Below are positions 1-14,356 of a DNA stretch of 64,000 bases, in pieces; position 1 is the first letter of the stretch, and every line of letters begins with the position of its first letter. The notes under the pieces are model-generated. The model searched no databases. It saw only the letters and a list, made by a program, of their open reading frames with translations, and had not been told where the DNA came from. The stretch is from Schistosoma haematobium (Eukaryota > Platyhelminthes > Trematoda > Strigeidida > Schistosomatidae). The stretch covers positions 25,713,809-25,777,808 of the forward strand of contig NC_067197.1 of the NCBI RefSeq assembly GCF_000699445.3. Direction: 5' to 3'. A program made the translations under genes and the position numbers.

Positions 1-367
1 TCATCCAATCAAACTTAAACACTTGATGCAGTGCCACATCAGTTATCCATACCGAAGTAGGTGCTCCTTCATTTCGTCTACGTTGTTGCTCTTTAGGTAA
101 ATTGTTATCGTTGGTTGCATTGCTATCCATGAAATAACTTAATGTTACGCTATGTGGTAAAATAAACATATTACGTCCCCATTTCATACTGACATTGCCC
201 GTGACTGGATTTACATGAAGAACTGTTTCGGTGTTTATATACTCCGCTCCATTTCGATAAATAAATTTTTCATTGAATGAATTATAAGTCCAAGTGTTTG
301 GCCCGCGGTGTAAAACAATTAATTCATGTAGACCATTATCAGTTACTCTTGTTTCCACACCACTTAC
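1..367 (-). CDS. PAM: PAM exon 4 (partial): N-terminal PAL lyase domain
   Basis: Exon beginning GTA AGT GGT GTG after a TTATTAG acceptor and running off the left edge of the window. It encodes the start of the peptidyl-alpha-hydroxyglycine alpha-amidating lyase domain, an NHL-type beta-propeller using zinc and calcium that cleaves the hydroxylated peptide to amide plus glyoxylate. Family marks visible: IVLHRGPNTW (with the catalytic-region arginine), FILPHSVTL (a zinc-ligand histidine), and VWITDVALHQVFKFD, almost invariant in animal PAL. A polar insertion (residues around MDSNATNDNNLPKEQQRRR) lies between the last two motifs and looks like a lineage-specific loop. The remaining zinc ligands and the C-terminus are outside the window. 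Confidence 0.92.
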
Positions 368-533
368 CTAATAACAGTGCAAGAAAAGTAACTTAATCAC
401 AGATAATATGTAGTCACTAAATGTGTGTTTAACTCATTACTTACTGATCTTTACAGTAAAAACGTTATTCCTAAAATATGCTTTTAATTTTGTAGTCGGA
501 TTTTGTTCATCGTACAAGATATTTTGCTTCATT

Positions 534-604
<71 letters not shown>

Positions 605-1203
605 CATTCTGCACAAATGTCGGACAACGAAAATGATGCTGATGCTTTGATGTCTTTCAATATAATTAATAAGCGCATAACGTTTAAATTTATTACGATT
701 AGTACTGAACCCATCGCTCTAAAATTATTTGCACTAAATTATCCATTCAAAATGTTATTTGTGAATCTTGTTCTGCTTCGGTTACTCCATTTCCAAGAGT
801 TGGTTACGTATTTATTTTCAACCTTTGTCAAAATTCCTTATTTCTTACTTTTTTCTAAGCTTTACTCAAACAGTAAGTCTTCTTCAGATATTACATAATA
901 TATGACATTATTTATTCCTTTCCTAGAATTCCGGTTTTATATATATATCTTATCAAATCATTAAGATAAACTGATTTATATTATTCACATTGTAATAAGT
1001 TACGAAAGATAAGGACACATTTATAATATTTATGTTCAAAAAATATTTTGTAAATAATACGATAGTTTAAATTGAACTGCCATGCGCACTGTTACACGCC
1101 CCATCAGGAATTAAATTAGAATTTTAAGAGGACAGATTCGTAATTGTGCTGATCATAATGAATAATAGGGTAGAACATTATTTTAGATAAAGTATCTACC
1201 TAC
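368..1203 (-). other. PAM intron 3 (836 bp)
   Basis: Lies between the GTAGGT donor after position 1204 and the TATTAG acceptor before 367 on the minus strand. It carries the long TA microsatellite at 536-603. Otherwise it is AT-rich with no coding signal. The small reading frames over it are products of the dinucleotide run and chance. Confidence 0.8.
536..603. repeat. (TA)34 microsatellite
   Basis: An uninterrupted alternating TA tract of about 68 bp inside PAM intron 3. Perfect length suggests it is highly polymorphic. It translates as Tyr-Ile repeats on both strands, which explains the spurious reading frames here. Confidence 0.97.
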
Positions 1204-1453
1204 CTGTCCTAGTAAAGATATATCGCGTAAAATTACATTCTCTGATGATAATGTGGTTTGAACAGAGGCAATGAAATTATCCACGGCTAGTAATAATCTT
1301 GATGAGGATCTTTGTAAACTATCATTTAAAGATTTAGTTTCTAAAAGAGTTTTTCTAACTGATTCGTTGGGAGACTCATGTATTAATTTCCATTTTGACC
1401 CATAGATATCTGAAGCACACATATTTTCTTGTTCTCCAAAAGAGTTCATTGGA
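1204..1453 (-). CDS. PAM: PAM exon 3: linker joining PHM to PAL
   Basis: 250-bp exon: one base completing the AG|T serine codon from exon 2, then 83 codons ending in CAG before a GTAGGT donor (phase 0). The encoded piece starts SPMNSFGEQENMCAS and ends DISLLGQ. It runs on naturally from the LYIMYHS end of PHM, and its last residues abut the PAL start: LLGQ joined to VSGVETR matches the entry to the lyase domain in animal PAM. The middle is polar and serine-rich with two NxS sequons (NES, NDS), fitting an inter-domain linker. Phase agreement on both sides makes it the physical bridge between the two catalytic halves. Confidence 0.85.
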
Positions 1454-3159
1454 CTACAGAAAAAATAATATGAAATATGTTGCACAGTACAGAAAATTAT
1501 TTTAAATTGTAGAGACATAACTCAGTGTAAACATCGAAGTATAATACAGTTCGAATTCAATCATATATTCGCTGACAACACAATTATCTCATAACAGAAG
1601 CCAAAAACAAATCGAAAGACATATCAATAGTAAAGGGATTTTCTGTTCATAAAATAAACATCAGCTTTCAGGTGCACAACTAATAAAACATGCGTGTTCA
1701 TAATTTATTTGATGTTCATGAAACAAAATAAATGTTTTGGTATCCGTTTTAGTGGAAATTTCTGAATTGTGTCATCTTTGTCCTAAAATAATCATATTTA
1801 GATTAACCAGCAAGGATCAAATAGTTGTCCAATGTTCCGTGGTTTTCCCTAACTGTATAACTAAGGTCAGATTGTAAAGCTTATTACAAAATCTATTTAG
1901 ATTACACGTATCATGATTTGAGGAACATAAAACTGTATGAACAAAAATTAAAGTCAAGAAAGATTATTTAGAGAAATAATTTACTGAAATATATATTCTA
2001 ATTGTTTATATTATTCAGAACTAGCTCGTATTTTTCAATTACATATTCTTCCCCAACGCAAATACGTTGAGTATCAGTGAATAAAATTTGTATTTCTCGG
2101 AATGTTCCGTTGATTACATATCTAAATATATTTATCGATGTTTGTAAAGATGCACACACTGCCAAGATCTTATTGTGATATGTTATTCATTTAAGTTTGT
2201 GATGAAACTTTGATGTTTTGGTTCTAAATGTAACACAATTTCGACGAAGCTTTAACCCTCTTAATATTTTTTGTCTGAGTAAATGATCTGTTCTACCTAA
2301 GTAGTTTGTGAATAGTTGTTTCTTTTGAAACTTTTCTCATCCACAAACGGACATCTTCAATTTTGTCCTAGTTTTAAACTCCACAAAAGTCCTTACAATC
2401 ATAAATAAGTGACCAAACCAATCGCCTTCAGATTTCGTAGTAAGCTTTATTCCACAAAACTACTTAATTTTTATCTTGCGGTCAACATTTTTCAACATCA
2501 AACGATTTACGATATATCATCGCCATAATTTAATGTTATTTCCAGTGATTCCATCGAGCTTGTGTGCCTTATGAGGTCGCTTGCTTAAATTGACATAAAG
2601 AACAAGAACATGATTTTCAATCAGGTTGAATATATAAGACAAGCTAACAGTATCATCTTATTATCAAAGATACCACAGAAGGATTCCATATAATCTTGTG
2701 ACTCGAAGGATAAGGACGTTTTTGACTGGTTGGAGATTGACCTGTGAGACTGGTTCCTTCTAACTTTCTGTGATATTTTTTGGTTAATATTTTGTATATT
2801 GGAGTGTTATTTTGTTAGATAAAAAGCCTATTCTACTGCGATGCTTCCATGATTCCTGCCTACTGACAGTAAACAGATCTACCGTTGATTTATAAGAATG
2901 TATCTATATTTTTTGTAACTTAAATAATAGATAACCGTGTATGATGACACATATGAGATTGGTATTGTGAAGTAAATTACAAAGCAGTGCATAATATATG
3001 CAGCAAAATGCAAATACTAGCAAGACAGAAACTTGTACTTTTTTTCTCAATCTACCTCTTTGATTTCCTTAAAAATGAAGTAGATATTTCGTAAACTTTT
3101 CGGTTGTTAACACTTCTATATTTTAGGCAAGATATAAAATAGTGATACTGTAAAATTAA

Positions 3160-3257
3160 TGGATGCACACTTTTGAGGAGTCTCATACTAGGACGAAACG
3201 GCTGTCCAATACTTCCAGGTTTTCAATGGTGCCCTAACATCGATTGATTCAAGATCT
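3160..3257 (+). repeat. 5'-truncated Sm-alpha-like SINE with decayed hammerhead core
   Basis: Contains TGAGGAGTCTCATACTAGG followed by ACGAAACGGCTGTCC. This is the stem II hairpin and GAAA strand of a schistosome hammerhead ribozyme, followed by the same 3' flank seen in the copy at 14181-14400. The core begins TTGAGGA where CTGANGA is required, so the invariant first C is lost and the ribozyme is probably dead. The tRNA-like head is missing. Confidence 0.72.
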
Positions 3258-4264
3258 CAATAAATTAATTTGCTTTCTACTTTCGAAATATCTTTTGTTT
3301 TGCCAGTTTAACAAGTCATGAAACACCAGACCAATCCTGTATTCTTGAACAGGTGTAAGTAAAATTTTCATTTAACTGTGTGTTAACTAGAATCATTACT
3401 TTATCCATCAAATGACTTCTATCGTCTGATAAAAGGCGATAGTTTTTTGAAGAAGTCTAGTATTTAAAAAAGATTTCCACTTGATATTTACGCACTTTTT
3501 TGGATGATGGTATTATGCAACAATAAACAATTAGAGGAAAAAATTTGATCGTTATCATATGATTAGATAAATTTTTAAGTTTCAGAATATAAACAAATTC
3601 TTTATGCATAAAGGAAGTAATTAAAGGATTTTATTCAGTACTAGGTGATAATTCAAAGTAACTTCAGATCATTTTCAGCATAGCACAAACCTTATTATTC
3701 TTTCACAGTTACAAATACCTATAAGTTTGATACTAAGCAATCATTTGGCACTCGTAAACCAGCTACTGATTTTTGTGACTCATCTATCTAAACTACTTCA
3801 AATCAAGATAATTATCCAAGTGATCATTCTTTCTTAAACTTATCTATTTGTTAGATTACCGTTTCTTATTAACTTTCAAGGATTAATTGTATTTTCTGAC
3901 AAACCACTTGTTTTTATTCACAAACTCAAAAAAACTAGAGAAAATTTCAAACCAACAGTTGGTTTTCTCACTATAATTATAATTGCATAAATTTAGTTCG
4001 TGATCAAAGAATTAGGCTAATTAAATATCGTTTTATTTTTCTAACAATTTCGGTAAGCTTGAGAGAAATTTTTCACCTAACCTTTTTAATAGTGAGTTAT
4101 TTACTAGTAAGACTCAGTCACGTATCGCTTGTATTTTATTCATGATCCACTTATTCGAAGTATCATGTTAATGATGTTTGATATATGAGACTAATTTCTC
4201 GGAATGACTAAGTTTATTGTCGATTATTGCAATAAACTTTTGTGTGTTTCTGAAAGATATAAAA

Positions 4265-4410
4265 TCTGATATCACTTTTAGTAGATGTCTGGAGCATGCC
4301 CTTACTGAATGCTAATGCGAACATCAACATTGAGATTCAGGTAGTCATATGACTAGTCCCATATGGGACGAAACCTTCATCCTGAACCCACTACTAACTA
4401 TAATCCATCT
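4265..4410 (+). repeat. Second hammerhead-like repeat, divergent
   Basis: Centre TAGTCCCATATGGGACGAAA has a palindromic stem II (TCCCATATGGGA) followed by CGAAAC. It is flanked by TTCAGG upstream and CCTGAA downstream, which can pair as stem I. The CTGANGA strand reads ATGACTA here, so the catalytic core is broken. Stem II and flanks differ from the tRNA-headed copies, so this looks like a separate hammerhead-bearing family, possibly the Penelope-associated type. The assignment is inference. Confidence 0.42.
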
Positions 4411-6380
4411 ATTCTAAGATACAAGAATTTAATCCAAAGGCGTCACAGTTGTTCTGACTAAAGTACCCACCCATATTCATTGTCCTTAAATATTCACAGT
4501 TAGGCTCCAGTCAAATTTAACCATGACTGAGGTGAATACTTAGTTTTTCTACAACTACTTACCGAACAAAATTCAAAGTGAAGAACAAGTGCATGAAAGA
4601 TCTATATAATACACAGAGTGAAAAACTTGATAGGATGATGATTAAAACGCATATGATTTTTTTTAGGGCTGACTGATATATGTCAACTGCTCATAATCAC
4701 TGAATTTAAATAATTGAATAATATTGAGTCTGACTTATATTAGAAACCTAAATATTCAACTACATCACTAACAGGGTATTCGTTTTAGTTTTAAGCAAAA
4801 AACATATTCCATACGAGAAACAAATATGCTTGACCACTGGTTACTGACTAGCCTGCAACCTAGAATGCTGGTTTATCGGTAAATGTTAAGTACTGGATAA
4901 AATTGTTGATTAATATCGAATAGTATATTTCTAATCCAGAGGACTAAATACTGAAACAGATTTGGCAGTTGTAACTAGTATCAGGTGAAAATTATTACAC
5001 TTCCAATATCTTCTTATACTATCCAATAGTTTGATAGAGACAATCAACATCCTTTGACAACCAATACCTGTCATACAGTATTTGAATTTTATAGCTTTTA
5101 TAGCTTAACTTTTAAAGGTATGGGTGTTGACTTCATGTCTGAAATGAAATGCATACTGAAAAGTCACGAGTAGCAAGTCATCTGAAAACTGTTACATGTA
5201 GTTAAAGTGAAATAAGAATATTGATGAAATCTTATTTTTAAACCCAAATAAACTTTAATTATTCTCATAGAAGGCAATCATCTTAAAAGTACTAGTGACA
5301 TCACTTCATGATTATGCTTAATAAGGCTGCTTTCCTAAATATCGATTAAAATAAACCTGTATGTTGTCATCTGAAATATTGTGTTATTAATAGAAACAAT
5401 TTATGTAACACTAAATATAAACTTCCTGGCATTAGAAATAGTTATGACGAATATAGATCAACTGAAGACTGTCAATTTCTAATATCACATACAGCTTACA
5501 GGTTCCTAAATGAAAAGGTTTCTTCTTACAACTATATTGACATTTTAGACTACTCGATTAATTTTTACGTCTCAAAAGTATGTTAATTCAAAGTGATTTT
5601 TATTTTATCAGCTTTTTCCAAACGATATCACTAAAAATCTTACAAACATAATATAGAAATGTATTTACTTGTTAAGGAATCTTCACACAATAAATGTATT
5701 GTTTAAAATGCGCATAAAATATCTGAATTTCGACTGACAAAATTTAGATTAGCTTGAAACTTCACAAGCTTCAACAAGTATTAACATGAATATACAGGTT
5801 ACTAACGTGACTAAAACATGATATTCACTAATATAATTTATTCACACGTCTATTAAAAGATGAGAGAAAAATGAAATCAATGAAACATTATACAGAAACT
5901 ATATTAACATCATAATGTTATATTAGTGACTATAGAAAGAATGAGCAAGTAATCAATAGTTAATACCAAATCAATAATGTTAGTGCTTTTAAAATTGACT
6001 GTGTAATATATGGAAACAATTAGAGATTGTTTTTAAAAGTATGAATTCATTTGCGCAGTTTTTCATTGAGGTTTTATTGGAAAAAAAGTAAACAATTAAG
6101 ATCGTAAAATTGGATAGCTTATTCTAATTATTGAGATATCTACCGAAGAGATGGTTATCACTGATATAATACACGTTATCGATTTGAATTTTTAATTAAT
6201 AAATTGTATGAACAATTGAAACTAATTACACTCAATTATGTTTATCTTTATGTATAGACGTTTATTTTATTTATTTATTCATTTGAACACATAGACACTA
6301 GTACGAAAAAGCACTGAATTATATATATGAGTCACATAAAGTAGTTATCATTGGATTCATGTTTGAACTTACATACTGCT

Positions 6381-6790
6381 CAGATGCCCAAGACAAAACA
6401 AGAGGAGGCCACTTTCCAAGCCTTTGACCTAGAGGTTTAGTCTATAACGCAGTGGAGTAACGTTAGGAAATACAGTCCCATGATGGCTGGTGATCAAGCG
6501 TAGGTTCATACGCCATTTGTTCTGTCAAGATCCTGGAGTCCCTGTAAACCATTTGTTTAGGATCAGGCTTTCCCAAGCTCTCAACATGGATTCTCTATGC
6601 CGCCAACCCGACTTAAGCATCGCACACTTGTTTTTCGTAAACAACACCCCTCTCCACGAGAAGGTAGTGGGTAGAACTTCGTTATCAGTATGTGTATACA
6701 CGTGGCTATATGAAAGCACTTCGAGAAGGAGAGCGGACTCCCCCAACCTCGACCGTATCAGGTCACTTGGTGACTGTATAGATGTTGCGA
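6381..6790 (-). repeat. GC-rich interspersed repeat, copy 1 (unclassified)
   Basis: Read on the minus strand, this stretch aligns by eye with 42608-43090 on the plus strand. Shared landmarks include GGGGAGTCCGCTCT, CCACGTGTATA / CCACGCGTATA, CTTCTCGTGG, AATGGCGTATGAACC and TTACTCCACTGC / TTGCTCCACTGC. It is more GC-rich than its surroundings. Both strands have open frames of 70-105 residues but no recognisable domain, and the copies do not share one intact frame. It is probably an untranslated part or remnant of a retroelement. Confidence 0.7.
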
Positions 6791-8733
6791 GGCAAACATT
6801 ATCATAGTCATCTCATGTATAAGGTATTACAAAATCTACCTCGAAAACTGAAATAGTTTCTGTTCGATGGAAATTCGCCCTCAAAGATACTATTATCTAT
6901 GCATATTTTACATCACATACATAGGTAAAAACATTGGTACGTAAAGCATAAAACTAAAACACAAATTCTCATGTTGACTGACTTAAAACTGAAAAAAAGA
7001 AATGGACTAAAGTTACTTTGAAAAAATACTTGTTTTTATCACAATAATCTGTAAAATAATTCCCAAGCTACATTTCTATGATATGTGAAAAGTACTGATC
7101 ACACCCTTTACTCACAGGAAGCACATTCAGTTTCGGTTTGGCCATATTAAGCATTGAACTTTAAATTATTAAAAAATTATCTCCCTATTATTATCTTGTG
7201 AAACTTTCTAAATGAATGTCACGACATATGGATGATATGCAGAAGAAATAATCGGACTGCGCACACTAACGGTTAGAAATACATAAGGTTTTGGCAAGTA
7301 TTAAGTTCTTTACTATTAAAAGATTGTACGATACAAAAATCAAACAGTCAAAATTACATTTTTTCCTGAATTTCTATGAAATATTCAGTTAACTTAGTTA
7401 GTAATAACAATACTATAATATGAGTGAAAGTGGATGTTTCTATATTATCCACGGAAAAGAAAAAAGAGAAACATACTATACTCAGTTATTCGAAACTGAC
7501 TGAAAATACAAATGACTTTTTTTTCGTTTTTCTTTACAGAAATAAATGAATACGCCTGAACAAACAATCAACTGAAATTGGATTAGCTTCAACGTGCTTA
7601 ATCGTAAAGTTCCGACGAAATATTTTCTTATTTAGAATCGTATTCTGTATGCCAAGTTCTTAAAAATAACTAGTAAAACCACGGACAGAAATCATATTCA
7701 GTACTAAACGTTTATGAGTAACTGCAATGAGTAAAGTGTTGCATTACGAAAGAAATTAGTTTTGAAATCAAATTTCCAAGATTTCTCAGTGGATTTATGA
7801 ATAATAAATTAAAACGAGTAATAAAGAATGTCAAAAATGACCGAAATTTGAAAATACTGATTAGTGGATCCGAATGGAGTGGTTAAACTTTGATATTCAC
7901 CATAAAACTCTAAAGATCTCCGGTTTAATAATTTATAAATTCACTTTTACCTAGTACTCCCAAGAAGTCCAATACAAATGCGAACTAATAACCTTATATA
8001 CAAGGGTTTTTTCAGTGGTTCTTCAAGTGATCTCATTAGGTAGGCAAATAAAATAACCCCAAATATATTTATTATTATTTTTACTTAAATGAATTCAACT
8101 TCGCGACAACTGGTTGCTTCAAAGTGTCAATATACTCATTGAGATTGATAGATCGGTTACAGGTTCAATTATAAATTAAACCTCTAAAATATTTCAACTA
8201 AAATATTTTCTTTGATTTTATCGCGAGTATTGTGGTATTACTGATAGTTTAATATTAAAACAGTATTTCATGTACTGTGCTAGTTGTGAAAAACTTTTTT
8301 AAGATCATACCTCAGTTATATAACTGTTACGAACAACGACATGTCATCTATAACTGTATGAATAGAAACCTGATGGATGCCTTCCACAATTTTCGGCAAA
8401 TTTTATGTATGACATAAAAATTAAGATGAAACGTCTGTTAAACAATCGAAATACAGTATCTTGATAACTTAAGTAACTCTTCAATTATGCAGTATCACAG
8501 ATTTAAATATCTTTTTTGATACATAATTCATCATTTGACAGAATATAGTTATTTATTCAACGTACTATACATAGATGTTCTACCATAATTCTTTAGTGAC
8601 ACAACTATTCATTGGAAAATTAACAAAAAACAGTATTTTGTCAACCATTTGAATGTATACAGTAATCCAGTAGAATATTTTGGCATCATTCACATTTGAG
8701 TTTAATGTAAAATGAGATAAATTCAACTAAAAC

Positions 8734-8753
8734 TATGTGAATTTCTTTATTAT
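8734..8753 (+). repeat. Target-site duplication, left (RTE insertion)
   Basis: The 20-mer tatgtgaatttctttattat occurs here and again, identical, at 11960-11979, bracketing the retrotransposon. A perfect 20-bp direct repeat marks target-primed insertion and shows both element ends. Confidence 0.95.
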
Positions 8754-8854
8754 AACTCCGCCTGTAGCTCTTATAGGGTTGCTGCCGGTCCCAAGCCCGG
8801 GTAAAGAAGGAGGGTTGGGCATGGGGTTAGCGTCCCCATCCCGTAGAAAACTAA

Positions 8855-11695
<2,841 letters not shown>

Positions 11696-11698
<3 letters not shown>

Positions 11699-11944
11699 AA
11701 ATGGATAGGACATACATTATAAAAATCGTCAAACTGCATCACGAGGCAAGCCCTAACTTGGAATCCTGAAGGGAAGCGAAAAAGAGGAAGGCCAAAGTAC
11801 ACATTGCGTCGGATAATAGAAGCAGATATGAAAAGGATGAATTACAACTGGACGGAGCTAGAAAGGATTGCCCAGGACAGGGTTGGATGGAGAATGCTGG
11901 TGAGCGGCCTATGCTCCTTCACGAGGAGTAACAGGCGTAAGTAA
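11696..11944 (+). pseudogene. C-terminal tail of the RTE ORF, cut off by two stops
   Basis: In the same frame as the main ORF, TAG (11696-11698) and TAA (11720-11722) interrupt a tail that otherwise reads on to a natural TAA at 11942-11944. The tail shows RTE C-terminal features such as the [12 protein letters not shown] patch and a final SNRRK. Only single-codon changes separate this copy from an open frame, so the truncation is recent. Confidence 0.85.
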
Positions 11945-11959
11945 GAGTAAGTAAGTAAG
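11936..11959 (+). repeat. GTAA tetranucleotide tail of the RTE element
   Basis: Short run of GTAA units, with one interruption (GTAAGAGTAA), directly before the right target-site duplication. This type of simple-repeat 3' end is usual for RTE elements in place of a poly(A) tail. It overlaps the natural stop codon region. Confidence 0.9.
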
Positions 11960-11979
11960 TATGTGAATTTCTTTATTAT
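11960..11979 (+). repeat. Target-site duplication, right (RTE insertion)
   Basis: Identical to 8734-8753. The pre-insertion site would be one copy of this 20-mer in PAM intron 2. Confidence 0.95.
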
Positions 11980-14231
11980 GCTTATAGAGAAAAGTATGAT
12001 GAAATTATTTTTACGCAACTAACTCCCTGAAACGTTTCTTCAACATTTATTCAAACAGAGAACAATAGACTTATTGACTGGATATTAACATCGAAAACAG
12101 AATAGGAAATGAATTACTAACCTATATATCACTGACACAAAAAAAGGTAGAAAAAAAAACAATATCGGGAAGTAATTTAATGAAAAAAGACATTTTCACA
12201 AGTACTTCACAAACAACTTTATCTTTACTAAAAATCATATATACACGTTTATATCAAAAAGTAAGCTTTTAACTATGAGAAGGATTATCAGAGAAATAAG
12301 TTGATTTTACATTTGCTTTTAATCTTATTATTGATTTATTACTCACGTTCTAGTCTCAGTTAGTTACGTCAATGGAAATTTATTTTTATGGTATTCCATT
12401 ATGAAGTAGTTTAATGAGTGATTTGTAGTGAATTTAGATTTATGACATTTCTTTATAAATTATAATTTTTCTTTACACATTTATATTGTCAATCATAGAG
12501 TAGTTTACACCATTATAGGAACGTGTATTTCTTTTTTTTAAAAATAGAATACATATTTAATATGTAGAAAACATGTTATACACGAAAATCAAACAATAAA
12601 TAAACACATTAAATTTAAAATGTAAAATGAATAAATAAACAAAAAAATTTTGAAAAGTGAACCCTTCTAACAAGTGAATCAAGGGTAATTGCCCAAACCT
12701 ATTTATTTATGAATGGTCAATTGTAACCATTAAAGAGTAGTTTTCAATGGTAACTTGACAATATATAATCCGTGAGGTTATCTATTACTGTTTGAAATAC
12801 TATTGTCAGTACATAATGCACAGCTACCAAGATTAAACACTGGAAAATTTTCAGTGTCTTAGAAATTTACATAGCAACCTGACATATTCATTTTTTTAAA
12901 AATAGCTTCAAAAAATTATGTCTCAATAAATTAATCCATAGTCTTTAAATAAAGTAGATAGTGAAGGGTATTCAAAGTATTTCCGGACACATTCCTGCTA
13001 GGATAAATGGTTTAAAGGGATTAACAGTGTAAGTCATGATGACATGAATGAATGTTAACACTGAGAGCAAAACCCTCCAAAACTACTACTATGGAAGTTA
13101 ATGCAGTGTTTAATAATCAAACAATTATGTTCAGCTAGTCTATAATGTACTGTAGTCCTATTTTCAAAGATGTTTCAGGATAAATGGTTCCTAGTTACGA
13201 CAATGACATTAACTTCTGCAATCATTTTCCATCTTGGTCTCATGTAGCATGTGACTGATGTTCTGATGTGAGCACAGAAAAAGTGATTTATCTCGGAGAG
13301 ATTTTGATGTCAGATATGTTAGGTTGGTTAACACATAACTATCATCTTTCTAACCATATGGATTTCGATTTTACGCTCAATCTTAACTGTTTCTTTTGCT
13401 GTATTATTAGCTATTTTAAAAATTCACTACAGTCTTGAATCAATTTATTCTCATAACTCCATCTGAGGCAGAAACTACACAACAATATTTTTATTTATTA
13501 TTACTACAATCGTAAATGTTGGGTTTGAAAATATTGGGAGGATTAGAACAAAATGGGGAAGAAATTTTAACATATCATTTTACTGATTGGTTGTTCCCGT
13601 GACCTTGAGACAGCTTGAGCAAGCTTCATCATTTATAAACGTATGTCTATCTGTTGTACGTATTAATTTTATCGAGTCATCGATGCATCTACGTGATCGT
13701 TGTATTCATGTATAACACGAGAATATACGAAAGAAATTTAGAAACTAACATACACTTATGAATACTATAGGAAATCGATACAAAGCAGGTCGTCAGAATC
13801 GATCAGCATCAAAATATTAACATGGAATTTTTTTAACTTGAAATTCTATTTAATAGAAGAGTTCACAAATTAACTAGATAGACCTAAACAGCCATAAACA
13901 GGATATTATTATCGATATGATAAATTAGTTATAAATCCTGTAAATGACACCATATTCAACTTGTAATGAACAAAAGTACAGAAATTAAAGTGATGTTATG
14001 TAGTCAACAATAAAGGAAATTTTCTCTTCAACAGACTTCAAATAAAGAAGTCTTTCAATAGTAGAATATCATGAAGCATGTAAATAATTACATCAATTTG
14101 CATAAGTACCCGACCAGAGGTTTGTCGGACCCATACTTTTTATCAGAATGGGTTTTGTGGAGATTTTTTGGAAATCTTACAGTTTGAGATCATGAGTCAA
14201 TTGAAGCTAGACCACCATGGAGAACCTGGAA

Positions 14232-14277
14232 GCACTGGACGGCCGTTTCGTCCTAGTATGGGACTCCTCAGCAGTGC
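14232..14277 (-). ncRNA. Hammerhead ribozyme, type I, all core bases present
   Basis: Read on the minus strand: stem I strand GCACTG, core CTGAGGA (fits CTGANGA), stem II GTCC-CATACTA-GGAC, core GAAA, minimal stem III CGG/CCG with no loop, the U-C cleavage position, then CAGTGC, which pairs perfectly with GCACTG. The expected cut is after the C of CCGTC. The loopless 3-bp stem III is what is seen in retroelement hammerheads thought to work better as tandem or dimeric RNAs. Confidence 0.82.
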
Positions 14278-14301
14278 ACATCCACGATCCCGCATCCCAT
14301 G

Positions 14302-14356
14302 GGATTCGAACCCAGGACCTGCTAGTTTCGCGCGCTAGCACTTAACCATTAGACCA
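14302..14356 (-). promoter_or_regulatory. Internal RNA polymerase III promoter (boxes A and B)
   Basis: Box A TGGTCTAATGG matches TRGYNNARNNG and box B GGTTCGAATCC matches GGTTCGANTCC. Their spacing is tRNA-like. They sit in the SINE head upstream of the hammerhead. The acceptor stem does not pair convincingly, so this is a tRNA-derived promoter and not a tRNA gene. Confidence 0.8.

Noticed and set aside
423..714. Reading frames on both strands rich in Tyr-Ile
   Set aside because: They are translations of the TA dinucleotide run inside a PAM intron.
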